Notes: a model not told the origin generated them from the letters alone. A DNA stretch of 5,744 nt from an archaeon CG07_land_8_20_14_0_80_38_8 (GCA_002779595.1 PEWF01000095.1:625-6368), one strand, 5' to 3'; shown: positions 1-5,738, counted from the stretch's first letter. A program made the numbers and translations.

Positions 1-455
1 GTTATTGGTATGTTAGTATTTTCTTTAATGTTTAGTAAATTTGTATAAAAATCATTAATATCTTTTGATTTAGTTATAAATTCATACTTTTCTTTTTCAA
101 AATGAGGTAAAGATGCAAGCAGCCCAAAAGTATTATTGAGTCCAAGAAGAGTTTCTAAATTTTCAGGGGTGGTGTGTGTCAAATTTGTATTTATACCAAT
201 ACTCATATTTAAAGGAATTTTAGATATAAAGTTCTTCAAAACAGACATATTAAGAAAAGGTTCTCCTCCAGTAATTGTTATAAAAAAAGGTTTAATATCT
301 CCACAAATTTTAGATATTATTAAATTTGATGTCTTAATGTTCATATATGCTTTTTTAACTTTATTCACTTGCCAAGAATTATAACAATAAAAACAATTAT
401 GGTTGCAATTTTCAGTAATTTCTATTTGAGCATTAATAGGATAACTCAAATTCAT
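1..455 (-). CDS. Radical SAM enzyme, N-terminal 151 codons (truncated by window edge)
   Basis: Reading the minus strand from an ATG at 455 gives an open frame that runs off the left edge with no stop. Residues 17-24 read CNHNCFYC, the CxxxCxxC triad that binds the radical SAM [4Fe-4S] cluster (C17, C21, C24). A GGEP motif, the SAM amino-group contact, follows in FITITGGEPFLN about 40 residues later. A later GINTNLTH stretch resembles the next core strand of the barrel. Family knowledge: such enzymes cleave SAM to a 5'-deoxyadenosyl radical. The CxxxCxYCY style is common in SPASM/twitch proteins (peptide maturases, sulfatase maturases, PqqE-like), but the diagnostic C-terminal half lies outside the window, so substrate and subclass are unknown. 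The start is supported by a TATA box about 27 bases upstream and no Shine-Dalgarno site, as in leaderless archaeal mRNAs. I counted about 24% G+C, against roughly 43-45% in sampled lines of the neighbouring minus-strand genes, which hints at recent acquisition. Confidence 0.5.
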   Translation of the reverse strand, partial: MNLSYPINAQIEITENCNHNCFYCYNSWQVNKVKKAYMNIKTSNLIISKICGDIKPFFITITGGEPFLNMSVLKNFISKIPLNMSIGINTNLTHTTPENLETLLGLNNTFGLLASLPHFEKEKYEFITKSKDINDFYTNLLNIKENTNIPI

Positions 456-477
456 ATTATTTTGTTAAATTATTAAA

Positions 478-487
478 AATATAAATA
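478..487 (-). promoter_or_regulatory. TATA box for the radical SAM gene
   Basis: On the minus strand this reads TATTTATATT. Its centre is about 27 bases upstream of the ATG at 455. Archaeal TATA boxes sit about 26 bases before the transcription start, so transcription should begin at or next to the start codon and give a leaderless message. No purine-rich ribosome site precedes the ATG, which agrees. The 70-base gap is very AT-rich throughout, so chance similarity cannot be excluded. Confidence 0.5.
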
Positions 488-525
488 TTGCCTTATTCAA
501 TTATATCAATAAAATACCCTAAACC

Positions 526-984
526 TTATTCTCCTGTGCAGGAGTCGCTGCTGCTTTTTCCGCCGGGTATGGTGGCTCTTACTGCGTACACTGTGCTGCT
601 TTGTATGTCATAAGTGCTTATCACGTCTATTGACTGGGTTTCTGAAACTCCTAATCCATTAAAGTCGCTATAAATTACAGTGTCTAACGTGCTGCCTGAC
701 AAACTGCTGAGAGTGATGATTAAGTCGCCTGCGTTAATGTTAACGCTTCCAGGATTCAATATTAACAAAGTTATAGTATTAGTTGCCGCGTCACAACTTG
801 TGCTTACGAGCGTGAACTCCCTTAAATCCTCCTCGAACTCGTTCTGCAAATTGCCCTGCATGTTGCCCTGAATATCAGACTGCAGCCCGCTCATCCAGTA
901 ATACGCTGCAGCACTCGCCACTATTGTCATTAATAATAATAAGATTACTGAAATTATGGGCGTCACTGCCTTACATGCCGCCAA
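526..984 (-). CDS. Archaellin/type IV pilin-like surface protein with class III signal segment
   Basis: A 152-residue protein. Residues 5-31 (KAVTPIISVIL and on to AAAYYWM) form a short basic stub followed by one long hydrophobic helix, the archaeal type IV pilin/archaellin N-terminus. The predicted prepilin peptidase cut is after K5-A6, leaving VTPII as the mature N-terminus. Residues 38-49 hold a ΦQGN-type repeat. The rest (about 57-150) is rich in alternating beta-type residues, Ser, Thr and Asn, as in an extracellular beta-sandwich. C64 and C149 bracket it and could form a disulfide. The start chosen is TTG at 984: it has a strong GGAGGGG site 6 bases upstream and gives a normal 6-residue leader. 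A GTG at 1026 is in frame but would add 14 residues and a 56-base overlap. The gene overlaps the upstream coiled-coil gene by 14 bases, so translational coupling is likely. It could be a pilin, a minor pilin or a pilin-anchored adhesin; no ATPase or platform gene is in view. Confidence 0.5.
   Translation of the reverse strand: MAACKAVTPIISVILLLLMTIVASAAAYYWMSGLQSDIQGNMQGNLQNEFEEDLREFTLVSTSCDAATNTITLLILNPGSVNINAGDLIITLSSLSGSTLDTVIYSDFNGLGVSETQSIDVISTYDIQSSTVYAVRATIPGGKSSSDSCTGE
838..873 (-). repeat. Three 12-base tandem units inside the pilin-like gene
   Basis: On the minus strand three consecutive 12-base units read ATTCAGGGCAAC, ATGCAGGGCAAT and TTGCAGAACGAG. They encode IQGN, MQGN and LQNE, residues 38-49 of the pilin-like protein, just past the membrane helix. 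The first two units match at 10 of 12 bases; the third has diverged. This looks like a small internal duplication in the stalk between the helix and the globular domain. Confidence 0.5.
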
Positions 985-1474
985 CGTCTTCCCCTCCTTC
1001 TTCAGGAGCTGGAGGTGATTCTTCACTTATCCTGCCTTTTATGGCTTTGCTTAACAAATTCTTAGTGTACAATTTCTTAATGTAATCCAGCACTTTAGTG
1101 TTTTCTTCTTTCATTCCGCGGGTATTAGTTTCTATCTTTTTCAATTCCATTATTAAACTGTCACTGCTAGTTCCTTTATCATTAGTGCCTGCTTCCCCTT
1201 CTGCCTCTTCCTCTAACAAACTGATTAATTCCCTGTTCTCGCGCACCAAATCAGTGACTTTTATTAACAATTCAGTCATTTTTGACTGCAGATTAATATT
1301 AACGCTTACCATCTTGTTCAACTGCTCATTTAATTCCTCAACGTTCTCCTCCAAGCGGGTAGTGGTGGAATCCTTAACCTGCCTCATTAAGTCGTTCATT
1401 TGCTCCCTTAACCGTTTAACATCAGGATTAGGGGTTCTTTTATTATTAAAACTGGTTTTCTTTTTCACAGCCAT
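971..1474 (-). CDS. Coiled-coil protein of unknown function, first gene of the pilin-like operon
   Basis: A 167-residue soluble protein with no signal peptide or membrane segment. I do not recognise a family. Residues 1-13 are very basic (KKK, NNKR). Three heptad stretches are visible: a short one at V19, L22, M26, L29, V33; a long unbroken one with a/d positions at 45, 48, 52, 55, 59, 62, 66, 69, 73, 76, 80, 83 and 87; and a third at 107, 111, 114, 118, 121, 125, 128, 132 and 135. In the long one the d positions are almost all Leu, while N59 and N80 fall at a positions, a pattern known from parallel dimeric zippers. An acidic linker (about 88-105) separates coils two and three. The tail (about 151-167) is Pro, Glu and Gly rich. 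The ATG at 1474 lies about 27 bases after a good TATA box, so the start is well supported. It leads the pilin-like gene with a 14-base overlap. Archaellum accessory proteins such as FlaC/D/E also carry coiled coils, but I see no specific match. Confidence 0.5.
   Translation of the reverse strand: MAVKKKTSFNNKRTPNPDVKRLREQMNDLMRQVKDSTTTRLEENVEELNEQLNKMVSVNINLQSKMTELLIKVTDLVRENRELISLLEEEAEGEAGTNDKGTSSDSLIMELKKIETNTRGMKEENTKVLDYIKKLYTKNLLSKAIKGRISEESPPAPEEGGEDVGGM
991..997 (-). promoter_or_regulatory. Ribosome binding site that sets the pilin-like TTG start
   Basis: The minus strand reads GGAGGGG, 6 bases before the TTG at 984. It lies inside the last codons of the coiled-coil gene, where the same bases encode Gly-Gly of the Glu-Gly-rich tail. 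The alternative GTG at 1026 has only a weak AGGA-like stretch nearby, so this site favours the shorter protein. Confidence 0.5.
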
Positions 1475-1496
1475 AGTAAGAGATTACATATTAAAG

Positions 1497-1506
1497 ATTT
1501 ATATAA
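1497..1506 (-). promoter_or_regulatory. TATA box for the coiled-coil/pilin-like operon
   Basis: The minus strand reads TTATATAAAT, centred about 27 bases upstream of the ATG at 1474, which predicts a leaderless transcript. The spacing equals that of the radical SAM promoter. It directly follows the T-run that probably ends the thermosome transcript. Confidence 0.5.
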
Positions 1507-1510
1507 TTTT

Positions 1511-1529
1511 TTAAAAAAGGTTTTTTTAA
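1511..1529 (-). terminator. Probable thermosome terminator (T-run within an AT palindrome)
   Basis: Starting one base past the thermosome stop codon, an 8-base A/T inverted repeat (1511-1518 with 1522-1529) flanks a 3-base loop, and the transcribed strand carries a T6 run at 1518-1513. Archaeal RNA polymerase terminates at such T-runs. The all-A/T stem would be weak, so the T-run is the main evidence. Confidence 0.5.
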
Positions 1530-3179
1530 TTACATTTCCATTCCTGGCATGCCTGCGCCTCCCATGCCTTGAGGAGGCATTCTTGGCTGTTTTGAGTCTC
1601 CTGATGAGATGACATCGTCTATTCTGAGTATCATTATTGCAGCTTCAGTAGCGCTGTTAATTGCCTGAACCTTTGTCATTAAAGGTTCTATAATTCCTAA
1701 ATTTTTCATATTCTTGACTTCGCCGTCAAAAACGCTTAACCCGTAATCATGGCCGTTCTTCTCTTCATGCTTTGCTTTTAATGCAACAATGATGTCTATC
1801 GGGTCAAGTCCTGCATTTTCTGCAAGGGTTCTTGGTATTGATTCTAAAGCTCTGGCAAAACCTTTGACTGCTAACTGCTCTCTGCCTTTTAATTTATGGC
1901 TGTATTTTAATAATTGTTTGCTGACTTCAATTTCAGGGCTTCCGCCTCCTGCAACTATTTTTCCTTCATTCTTTATTACGCTGATTAAGTCACCTATTGA
2001 ATCAATCACTGCCCTTTCTATTTCGTCAATTACGTGCTCAGTTCCTCCTCTGATTAGCAATGTCACACTTTTTGGGTGCTTGCATTTCTCCACGAATGTC
2101 ATGTTTTCTCCGCCAATCTTTTTCTGCTCAACTAATCCCGCAAATCCTAAATCTTCAGGAGTCACGTCTTCGACTTTGTTGACTATTTTAGCGCCTGTTG
2201 CTTTGCTTAATTTCTCCATATCGCTTCTTTTAACTCTTCTTGCTGCGAAAATATTCTTGCGCGAGAATAAGTGCTGGATTGTGTCATCAATTCCTTTCTC
2301 GCAGAATATGACATTAGCTCCTGAAGCAATAACTTTGTTAACCATTGTTTTAAGCATTTTTTCCTCTTCCTCAAGGAATGCCTGCAATTGCTGAGGGCTT
2401 GTAATCCTGATTTGAGTGTCTGATTCTGTCTCCTTCACTTCCAAAGCAGCATCAAGCAATAATATTTTAGCATTTTCCAATCGTCTTGGCATGTCAGAGT
2501 GAACTCTTTCCTTGTCTATCACGATTCCCTGAATTAATTCGCTGTCATCAACGCTTCCGCCAGTTCTTTTTTCAATCTTTAACGAGTCCCTATCTATAAA
2601 AATATTGCCGTCTTCAACTTCTGTAATACTCCCAATAGCATCAACTATCATTTGCGCCAGATTCTCCCTTGCAATCTCAGCGCTTTTGCCGGTCATTGCA
2701 GTTATTGCTATCTTTTTCAGCATTTCCTTGTCATTAATTTTAATTTTGTCAGCGAATGATTCAAGGATTTTCAATGCTTCAAGGGACGCTATCCTGTAAC
2801 CATTGGCTATTACTGTTGGGTGAATATTCTGCTCCAGCAAGTCATCTGCCTGCTTTAATAACTCGCCTGCCAATACTACTGCAGTAGTGGTGCCGTCGCC
2901 GACTTCCTGCTCCTGAGTCTTGCTTACCTCGACTAACATTTTAGCTGCAGGATGGTTAACCTGCATTTCTTCAAGAATAGTAACCCCATCATTAGTGATT
3001 ATAATATCTCCTAAATTGTCCACTAACATTTTGTCCATGCCTTTAGGCCCGAGAGTAGTCCTCACTGTTTCAGCAACTGCTATTGCAGCACTTATATTAC
3101 TTCTCTGCGCATCCCTGCCAGTATTCCTGTTGCTTCCTTCAGGGAGTATAAATATTGGCTGCATATTATTCATATTCAT
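1530..3179 (-). CDS. ths: Thermosome subunit (group II chaperonin)
   Basis: This full-length 549-residue subunit belongs to the CCT/TCP-1-like ring that folds proteins in the archaeal cytosol using ATP. The N-terminus has the family hallmark QPIFILPEG then GRDAQ (about 7-25). Nucleotide-binding motifs follow: TLGPKGMDKML (42-52), NDGVTI with D64, and GDGTTTAVV with D95. The third ATPase aspartate is D393 (AVIDSI), where relatives usually have HDAL. GGGSPEIEVS begins at 411 and IDDVI lies near 110 residues after it. Equatorial and intermediate segments bracket an apical domain at roughly 215-370. The tail ends in the Gly/Met-rich GMGGAGMPGMEM typical of the family. Length and motif order are normal and nothing is broken. 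The ATG at 3179 is chosen because GAGGT lies 6 bases before it; ATGs at codons 3 and 6 are possible alternatives. It appears to be transcribed alone, and no second subunit is seen here, so homo- or hetero-oligomer cannot be decided. Confidence 0.5.
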   Translation of the reverse strand: MNMNNMQPIFILPEGSNRNTGRDAQRSNISAAIAVAETVRTTLGPKGMDKMLVDNLGDIIITNDGVTILEEMQVNHPAAKMLVEVSKTQEQEVGDGTTTAVVLAGELLKQADDLLEQNIHPTVIANGYRIASLEALKILESFADKIKINDKEMLKKIAITAMTGKSAEIARENLAQMIVDAIGSITEVEDGNIFIDRDSLKIEKRTGGSVDDSELIQGIVIDKERVHSDMPRRLENAKILLLDAALEVKETESDTQIRITSPQQLQAFLEEEEKMLKTMVNKVIASGANVIFCEKGIDDTIQHLFSRKNIFAARRVKRSDMEKLSKATGAKIVNKVEDVTPEDLGFAGLVEQKKIGGENMTFVEKCKHPKSVTLLIRGGTEHVIDEIERAVIDSIGDLISVIKNEGKIVAGGGSPEIEVSKQLLKYSHKLKGREQLAVKGFARALESIPRTLAENAGLDPIDIIVALKAKHEEKNGHDYGLSVFDGEVKNMKNLGIIEPLMTKVQAINSATEAAIMILRIDDVISSGDSKQPRMPPQGMGGAGMPGMEM

Positions 3180-3185
3180 TAATCA

Positions 3186-3190
3186 ACCTC
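3186..3190 (-). promoter_or_regulatory. Shine-Dalgarno site of the thermosome gene
   Basis: The minus strand reads AGAGGTTGATTAATG, placing GAGGT 6 bases before the ATG at 3179. This matches the archaeal anti-Shine-Dalgarno end of 16S rRNA and favours the first of three closely spaced ATGs. It contrasts with the apparently leaderless first genes elsewhere in the window. Confidence 0.5.
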
Positions 3191-3222
3191 TGATTTTAAC
3201 AGGTTATTAAGAACAGAGTGGG

Positions 3223-3231
3223 TTTTAAAAA
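3223..3231 (-). promoter_or_regulatory. TATA-like element for the thermosome gene
   Basis: The minus strand reads TTTTTAAAA, centred about 48 bases upstream of the thermosome ATG. Transcription would start near 3201, giving a leader of about 22 bases that holds the Shine-Dalgarno site. The element is nearly palindromic, but it is only about 19 bases from the plus-strand ATG at 3246, too close to serve that codon. I see no clear heat-shock operator. Confidence 0.5.
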
Positions 3232-3253
3232 GTTAATTGTATTAAATGATTAC

Positions 3254-3263
3254 TTTTTTAAAT
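3254..3263 (+). promoter_or_regulatory. TATA-like element for the nuclease-like gene
   Basis: TTTTTTAAAT is centred about 32 bases before the ATG at 3291, predicting a transcription start near 3285 and a leader of about 6 bases. It lies downstream of the alternative ATG at 3246, so if it is the true promoter that earlier codon is not in the message. The region is AT-rich, so confidence is moderate. Confidence 0.5.
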
Positions 3264-3290
3264 GAAAAAATTCCTATTTTTTTAACTGTT

Positions 3291-4256
3291 ATGAATGTTA
3301 AAATCAAGGGCACATTTTTTGAGGAGAAAGTAGTGGATTCTTTGAATCCTTACAATAAGAGTTCCTTGGATTATTTCATCCATAAATATTCTGAAAATAA
3401 GAAGTTCCGCGCTAATGGCAATGAGTATTTCATCTTGACTAATGAAGTGATTGCAGGGCATGAGATTGATTTGGCAATTGTTGACAAGGAATTCATTGAA
3501 TTATTAGACTCAAAACCTGACAGTTATAATATTAGGAGCAGGCTAAAAGGTTATTTCTTGCTGGGCGAGTGCAAAAATTATAATGGCAATATTCCTAAAA
3601 GCATTAGTTCTGATTTATTGGCTAAGAATTACTTGTTAAATCCTGATAAGACTGTCCTCTTCAAGGAGGATTGCAGTAATTCTTTTAACTGGGTTAAGAA
3701 TTTTGAAGTCAGCGGTGTTGAATTAGTTAATTATGACAGGAATTTGGAATCAGAGTTGAAGCACGTTATGAATACTGGGAATACTGTGCGTGAAGTTTTA
3801 GAGAATAGTGATAATTTTTTCAGAAGCAATGAGGAGAGGTTGAAAGAAGTTGTTAATTATAAGTCAAAATTTAACAAAAATTGCAGGAATGAGGAATTAA
3901 CAGGTGAAGTAATATTATTCCATGGCTACAAGAGCGTTATTGATTTGAACACTGCAAGATTTTTGGCTGGTGAGAGTATTAGTTTTAATTCCCCAATAAT
4001 AGCCTATTACTTGGATGATTGCAGAGTTACTGATAATGCTGTAAATTTCCTGGATGAAGTTAATGATTTGTTCAGGCGCGAGAATAACAGGAAAAGAGTG
4101 AGATTAGTCAAAGGACTGGATTCAGGGTTGGCTGAGAAGATTATGTCAAAGTTTGAGAATAAGAAGTTTGCTCTGAATATCAATTTTTACAACAAGATTC
4201 CCGGAAGCGTTAACGACTTGTTTTATGCAAGGATTCCTGCAGCTGTAATTATTTGA
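3291..4256 (+). CDS. PD-(D/E)XK nuclease-like protein with unrecognised C-terminal domain
   Basis: A 321-residue protein, counted from the ATG at 3291. The N-terminal part fits a restriction-endonuclease-like fold: FFEEKVVDSL with E11/E12 in the first helix, GHEIDLAIVD with D60 on a strand, then FLLGECKNYNG with E93-x-K95. The GECKNY form is common in Mrr-like and related nuclease domains. The D to ExK distance of 33 residues is long and implies an inserted loop (about 70-87). Residues from about 195 on (VILFHGY, a charged RRENNRKRVR stretch, and a hydrophobic end in AAVII) match nothing I know. No signal peptide or helicase motif is present. An in-frame ATG at 3246 would add 15 hydrophobic residues and sits badly relative to any TATA box, so 3291 is preferred. 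G+C is about 35% in the lines counted, lower than the genes on both sides. Its last 8 bases overlap fibrillarin convergently. The role could be DNA repair, defence or RNA processing; none is shown. Confidence 0.5.
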   Translation: MNVKIKGTFFEEKVVDSLNPYNKSSLDYFIHKYSENKKFRANGNEYFILTNEVIAGHEIDLAIVDKEFIELLDSKPDSYNIRSRLKGYFLLGECKNYNGNIPKSISSDLLAKNYLLNPDKTVLFKEDCSNSFNWVKNFEVSGVELVNYDRNLESELKHVMNTGNTVREVLENSDNFFRSNEERLKEVVNYKSKFNKNCRNEELTGEVILFHGYKSVIDLNTARFLAGESISFNSPIIAYYLDDCRVTDNAVNFLDEVNDLFRRENNRKRVRLVKGLDSGLAEKIMSKFENKKFALNINFYNKIPGSVNDLFYARIPAAVII

Positions 4257-4890
4257 TTATTGTGAACATTCTATGGTCTTTCTCGTAAGGCTGAAGTCCG
4301 CGTTCGTCAATTATTTTGTACCCGTGGCTGAGCAATTCCTTCTTGACCTGCTCAAATATAATTTTTGGCGGCTTCGTGACGTCTATGCTCCTGCTTTTTA
4401 CCACTAGGAATCCGTAACTATTCTTTTTCAGGAATGCGTCGCAGTTTTTCAGGAATATTTTCACCTGGTCCCTTTGGCTGATGTCCTGGAATACTGCATC
4501 AACTAACGGCACGAACGCGTACTTCTCAGGAGTGTTAGCGCTTGCAAGTATTGGGTTCAAATTATTGCGGGTTTTTGCCAATTCAACGAATTTGTAGAAT
4601 ATTCTTGGGCTGATTTCAACAGCGAAAATAATACCTTCTGGGCACACGTCGCTTAAGTGGCTGCAGGTTGTCCCGCTGCTCGCGCCCAAGTATAAGGTGA
4701 TTGTGTCTTTTTTGAACGGGAACGTGCGCATATTCTTGTAAATTCCTGCGCCTAACTTGCTTCGTTCAGGAACCCATTCCCTGTAATCATTTATTACCTG
4801 CTCACCGTAAACGTTTTGTCCTGGCACCAAACTTTTGGTGTAAAACTTTCCCCCTTCCTTAAACACGTTAAAATAATTTGTCTCCTTCAT
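4249..4890 (-). CDS. flpA: Fibrillarin-like rRNA/tRNA 2'-O-methyltransferase
   Basis: A complete 213-residue protein, close to the usual archaeal length of about 225. It is the catalytic subunit of the archaeal C/D-box RNP and transfers methyl from SAM to ribose 2'-OH at sites picked by guide RNA. Visible motifs are LVPGQNVYGE (21-30), YREWVPERSKL (36-46), the SAM-binding LYLGASSGTT (66-75), AVEISPR with E92, FQDISQ with D136, VVKSRSIDVT with K165, and PYEKDH with H206. K45, D136, K165 and H206 fit the K-D-K-H catalytic set of fibrillarins, so the enzyme should be active. The usual KARSID reads KSRSID here, a mild change. The start ATG overlaps the stop of nop5 as ATGA, which argues for translational coupling and equal supply of the two partners. 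Its 3' end overlaps the oppositely oriented nuclease-like gene by 8 bases, and no T-run follows the stop. Confidence 0.5.
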   Translation of the reverse strand: MKETNYFNVFKEGGKFYTKSLVPGQNVYGEQVINDYREWVPERSKLGAGIYKNMRTFPFKKDTITLYLGASSGTTCSHLSDVCPEGIIFAVEISPRIFYKFVELAKTRNNLNPILASANTPEKYAFVPLVDAVFQDISQRDQVKIFLKNCDAFLKKNSYGFLVVKSRSIDVTKPPKIIFEQVKKELLSHGYKIIDERGLQPYEKDHRMFTIIK

Positions 4891-5738
4891 TTCAGTTTCG
4901 CCCTCTTTTCTTCCAAATCCCTGACTAATTTGTCACCTATTGGTTCGCCTTTGAAGTAGTCAACTTTTGAGCTTATGCTTATCTTGCTCGCAAGTGCCCT
5001 TGCCATTTTCCCCCTGTGCTTCAAAGGCGCATTGTTAACGAATTTTGAGTGGAATATGATACCGTGCTTTGGAGGTTTTGCCCTGCCTCTTAAATGCCTG
5101 AATAATGCTTTCTCCGCGCCGATAACCTGAATTGTTGAGCTCGGCATTAGCATTAACTTTTTTAACCCGTGAGCTGCAGCGATTAATTTTGCTGCAACTA
5201 TTGTTCCTGCAACGATTGAAGTGTTCGGCGCCCTCTCATTAGTGATTTTTTCCAGGCGTTCTTCAACTTTTTCTTTCTGGCTTGCTAATCCGTTCAAACT
5301 CTTGACTGCGTCTTCGAATACTTTCTCGTCTTCTTTGTCAAAGTCCAAACCCATTGAGTCGGGCTCTGCATTGAATAATTTGCTTAAAGTTTTCCTGTCA
5401 GCATTTTTTATTTTCCTGAAATCCTTTAATTCTTTGGCTTTAATGCTCGCTTCAGGGTAGTAAATTGTGAATAATTCGAACACTCTCTCGAACCATTCAT
5501 TGATTAATTCGTCCAGTATGTTTATCATGTTGACGTAAACGCTGATTAAATCGTCAACGCTTAACTCTTCCTTCACTCCTTTAATTGAATATTTAAGGCA
5601 GAATTCGTGCATGATATTTTTGTAGTCATCAATTGTTTTGAAAACTTTGGGGATTAATTCTTTAAGGATTAAAGGTTCAGGAACGCTATTCTCATTATAA
5701 TGTTTGATTAATCCGTTAAAATCCCGGCTTTTAATCAT
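4887..5738 (-). CDS. nop5: Nop5 (Nop56/58 family) C/D-box RNP scaffold, possibly 5'-truncated by window edge
   Basis: Nop5 bridges L7Ae-bound guide RNA and fibrillarin and dimerises through a coiled coil. Here residues about 60-165 are helical and charged, matching the coiled-coil region (NMINILDELINEWFERVFELF through KEKVEERLEKI). The Nop domain is clear: APNTSIVAG from 170, MPSSTIQVIGAEKALFRHL around 198-216, KPPKHG at 221-226, and a basic LKHRGKMARALASK stretch ending in KVDYFKG. The 283 residues from the ATG at 5738 are short for archaeal Nop5, usually about 370-420. Part of the difference is a missing Lys-rich tail, since the protein stops soon after the Nop domain; the rest is the fibrillarin-binding N-terminal domain, of which only about 50 residues are seen. 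The two codons before this ATG (ATC ACG) are also open to the window edge, so the true start may lie beyond 5744. Downstream is fibrillarin with a 4-base overlap, the usual archaeal order. Confidence 0.5.
   Translation of the reverse strand: MIKSRDFNGLIKHYNENSVPEPLILKELIPKVFKTIDDYKNIMHEFCLKYSIKGVKEELSVDDLISVYVNMINILDELINEWFERVFELFTIYYPEASIKAKELKDFRKIKNADRKTLSKLFNAEPDSMGLDFDKEDEKVFEDAVKSLNGLASQKEKVEERLEKITNERAPNTSIVAGTIVAAKLIAAAHGLKKLMLMPSSTIQVIGAEKALFRHLRGRAKPPKHGIIFHSKFVNNAPLKHRGKMARALASKISISSKVDYFKGEPIGDKLVRDLEEKRAKLK

Noticed and set aside
136..384. Plus-strand open frame of 82 codons
   Set aside because: It lies entirely opposite the radical SAM gene, whose cluster and GGEP motifs are clear. 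Its hydrophobic, low-complexity product is the antisense of AT-rich coding sequence.
456..525. Possible short precursor-peptide gene next to the radical SAM gene
   Set aside because: The 70-base gap has no start codon with a useful frame and ribosome site; it is filled by the promoter. A precursor, if any, would lie outside the window.
713..719. GTGATGA, a perfect C-box sequence for a C/D guide RNA, considered because C/D RNP genes are nearby
   Set aside because: No CTGA D box lies at a suitable distance downstream, no C'/D' pair is visible, and the site is inside the pilin-like coding region on the opposite strand. A 7-base match by chance is expected.
680..871. Plus-strand open frame of 63 codons opposite the pilin-like gene
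   Set aside because: Shadow frame with no start signals and no recognisable domain.
1098..1514. Plus-strand open frame of 138 codons opposite the coiled-coil gene
   Set aside because: Antisense of a heptad-rich gene. The apparent Ser/Leu-rich hydrophobic protein is what reversed Lys/Glu/Asn/Leu codons give, and no ribosome site or promoter supports it.
1600..1630. CTGATGAGATGACATCGTC stretch with C/D-like and palindromic look
   Set aside because: The C box would need a purine first, and the sequence is explained by the conserved IDDVISSGD codons of the thermosome tail.
1789..3210. Several plus-strand open frames opposite the thermosome gene
   Set aside because: All are shadows of a well-supported 549-residue chaperonin. 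None has a recognisable motif or start signal.
5221..5460. Plus-strand open frame of 79 codons opposite nop5
   Set aside because: Shadow of the Nop5 coiled-coil region; Ser/Leu/Phe-rich product without support.
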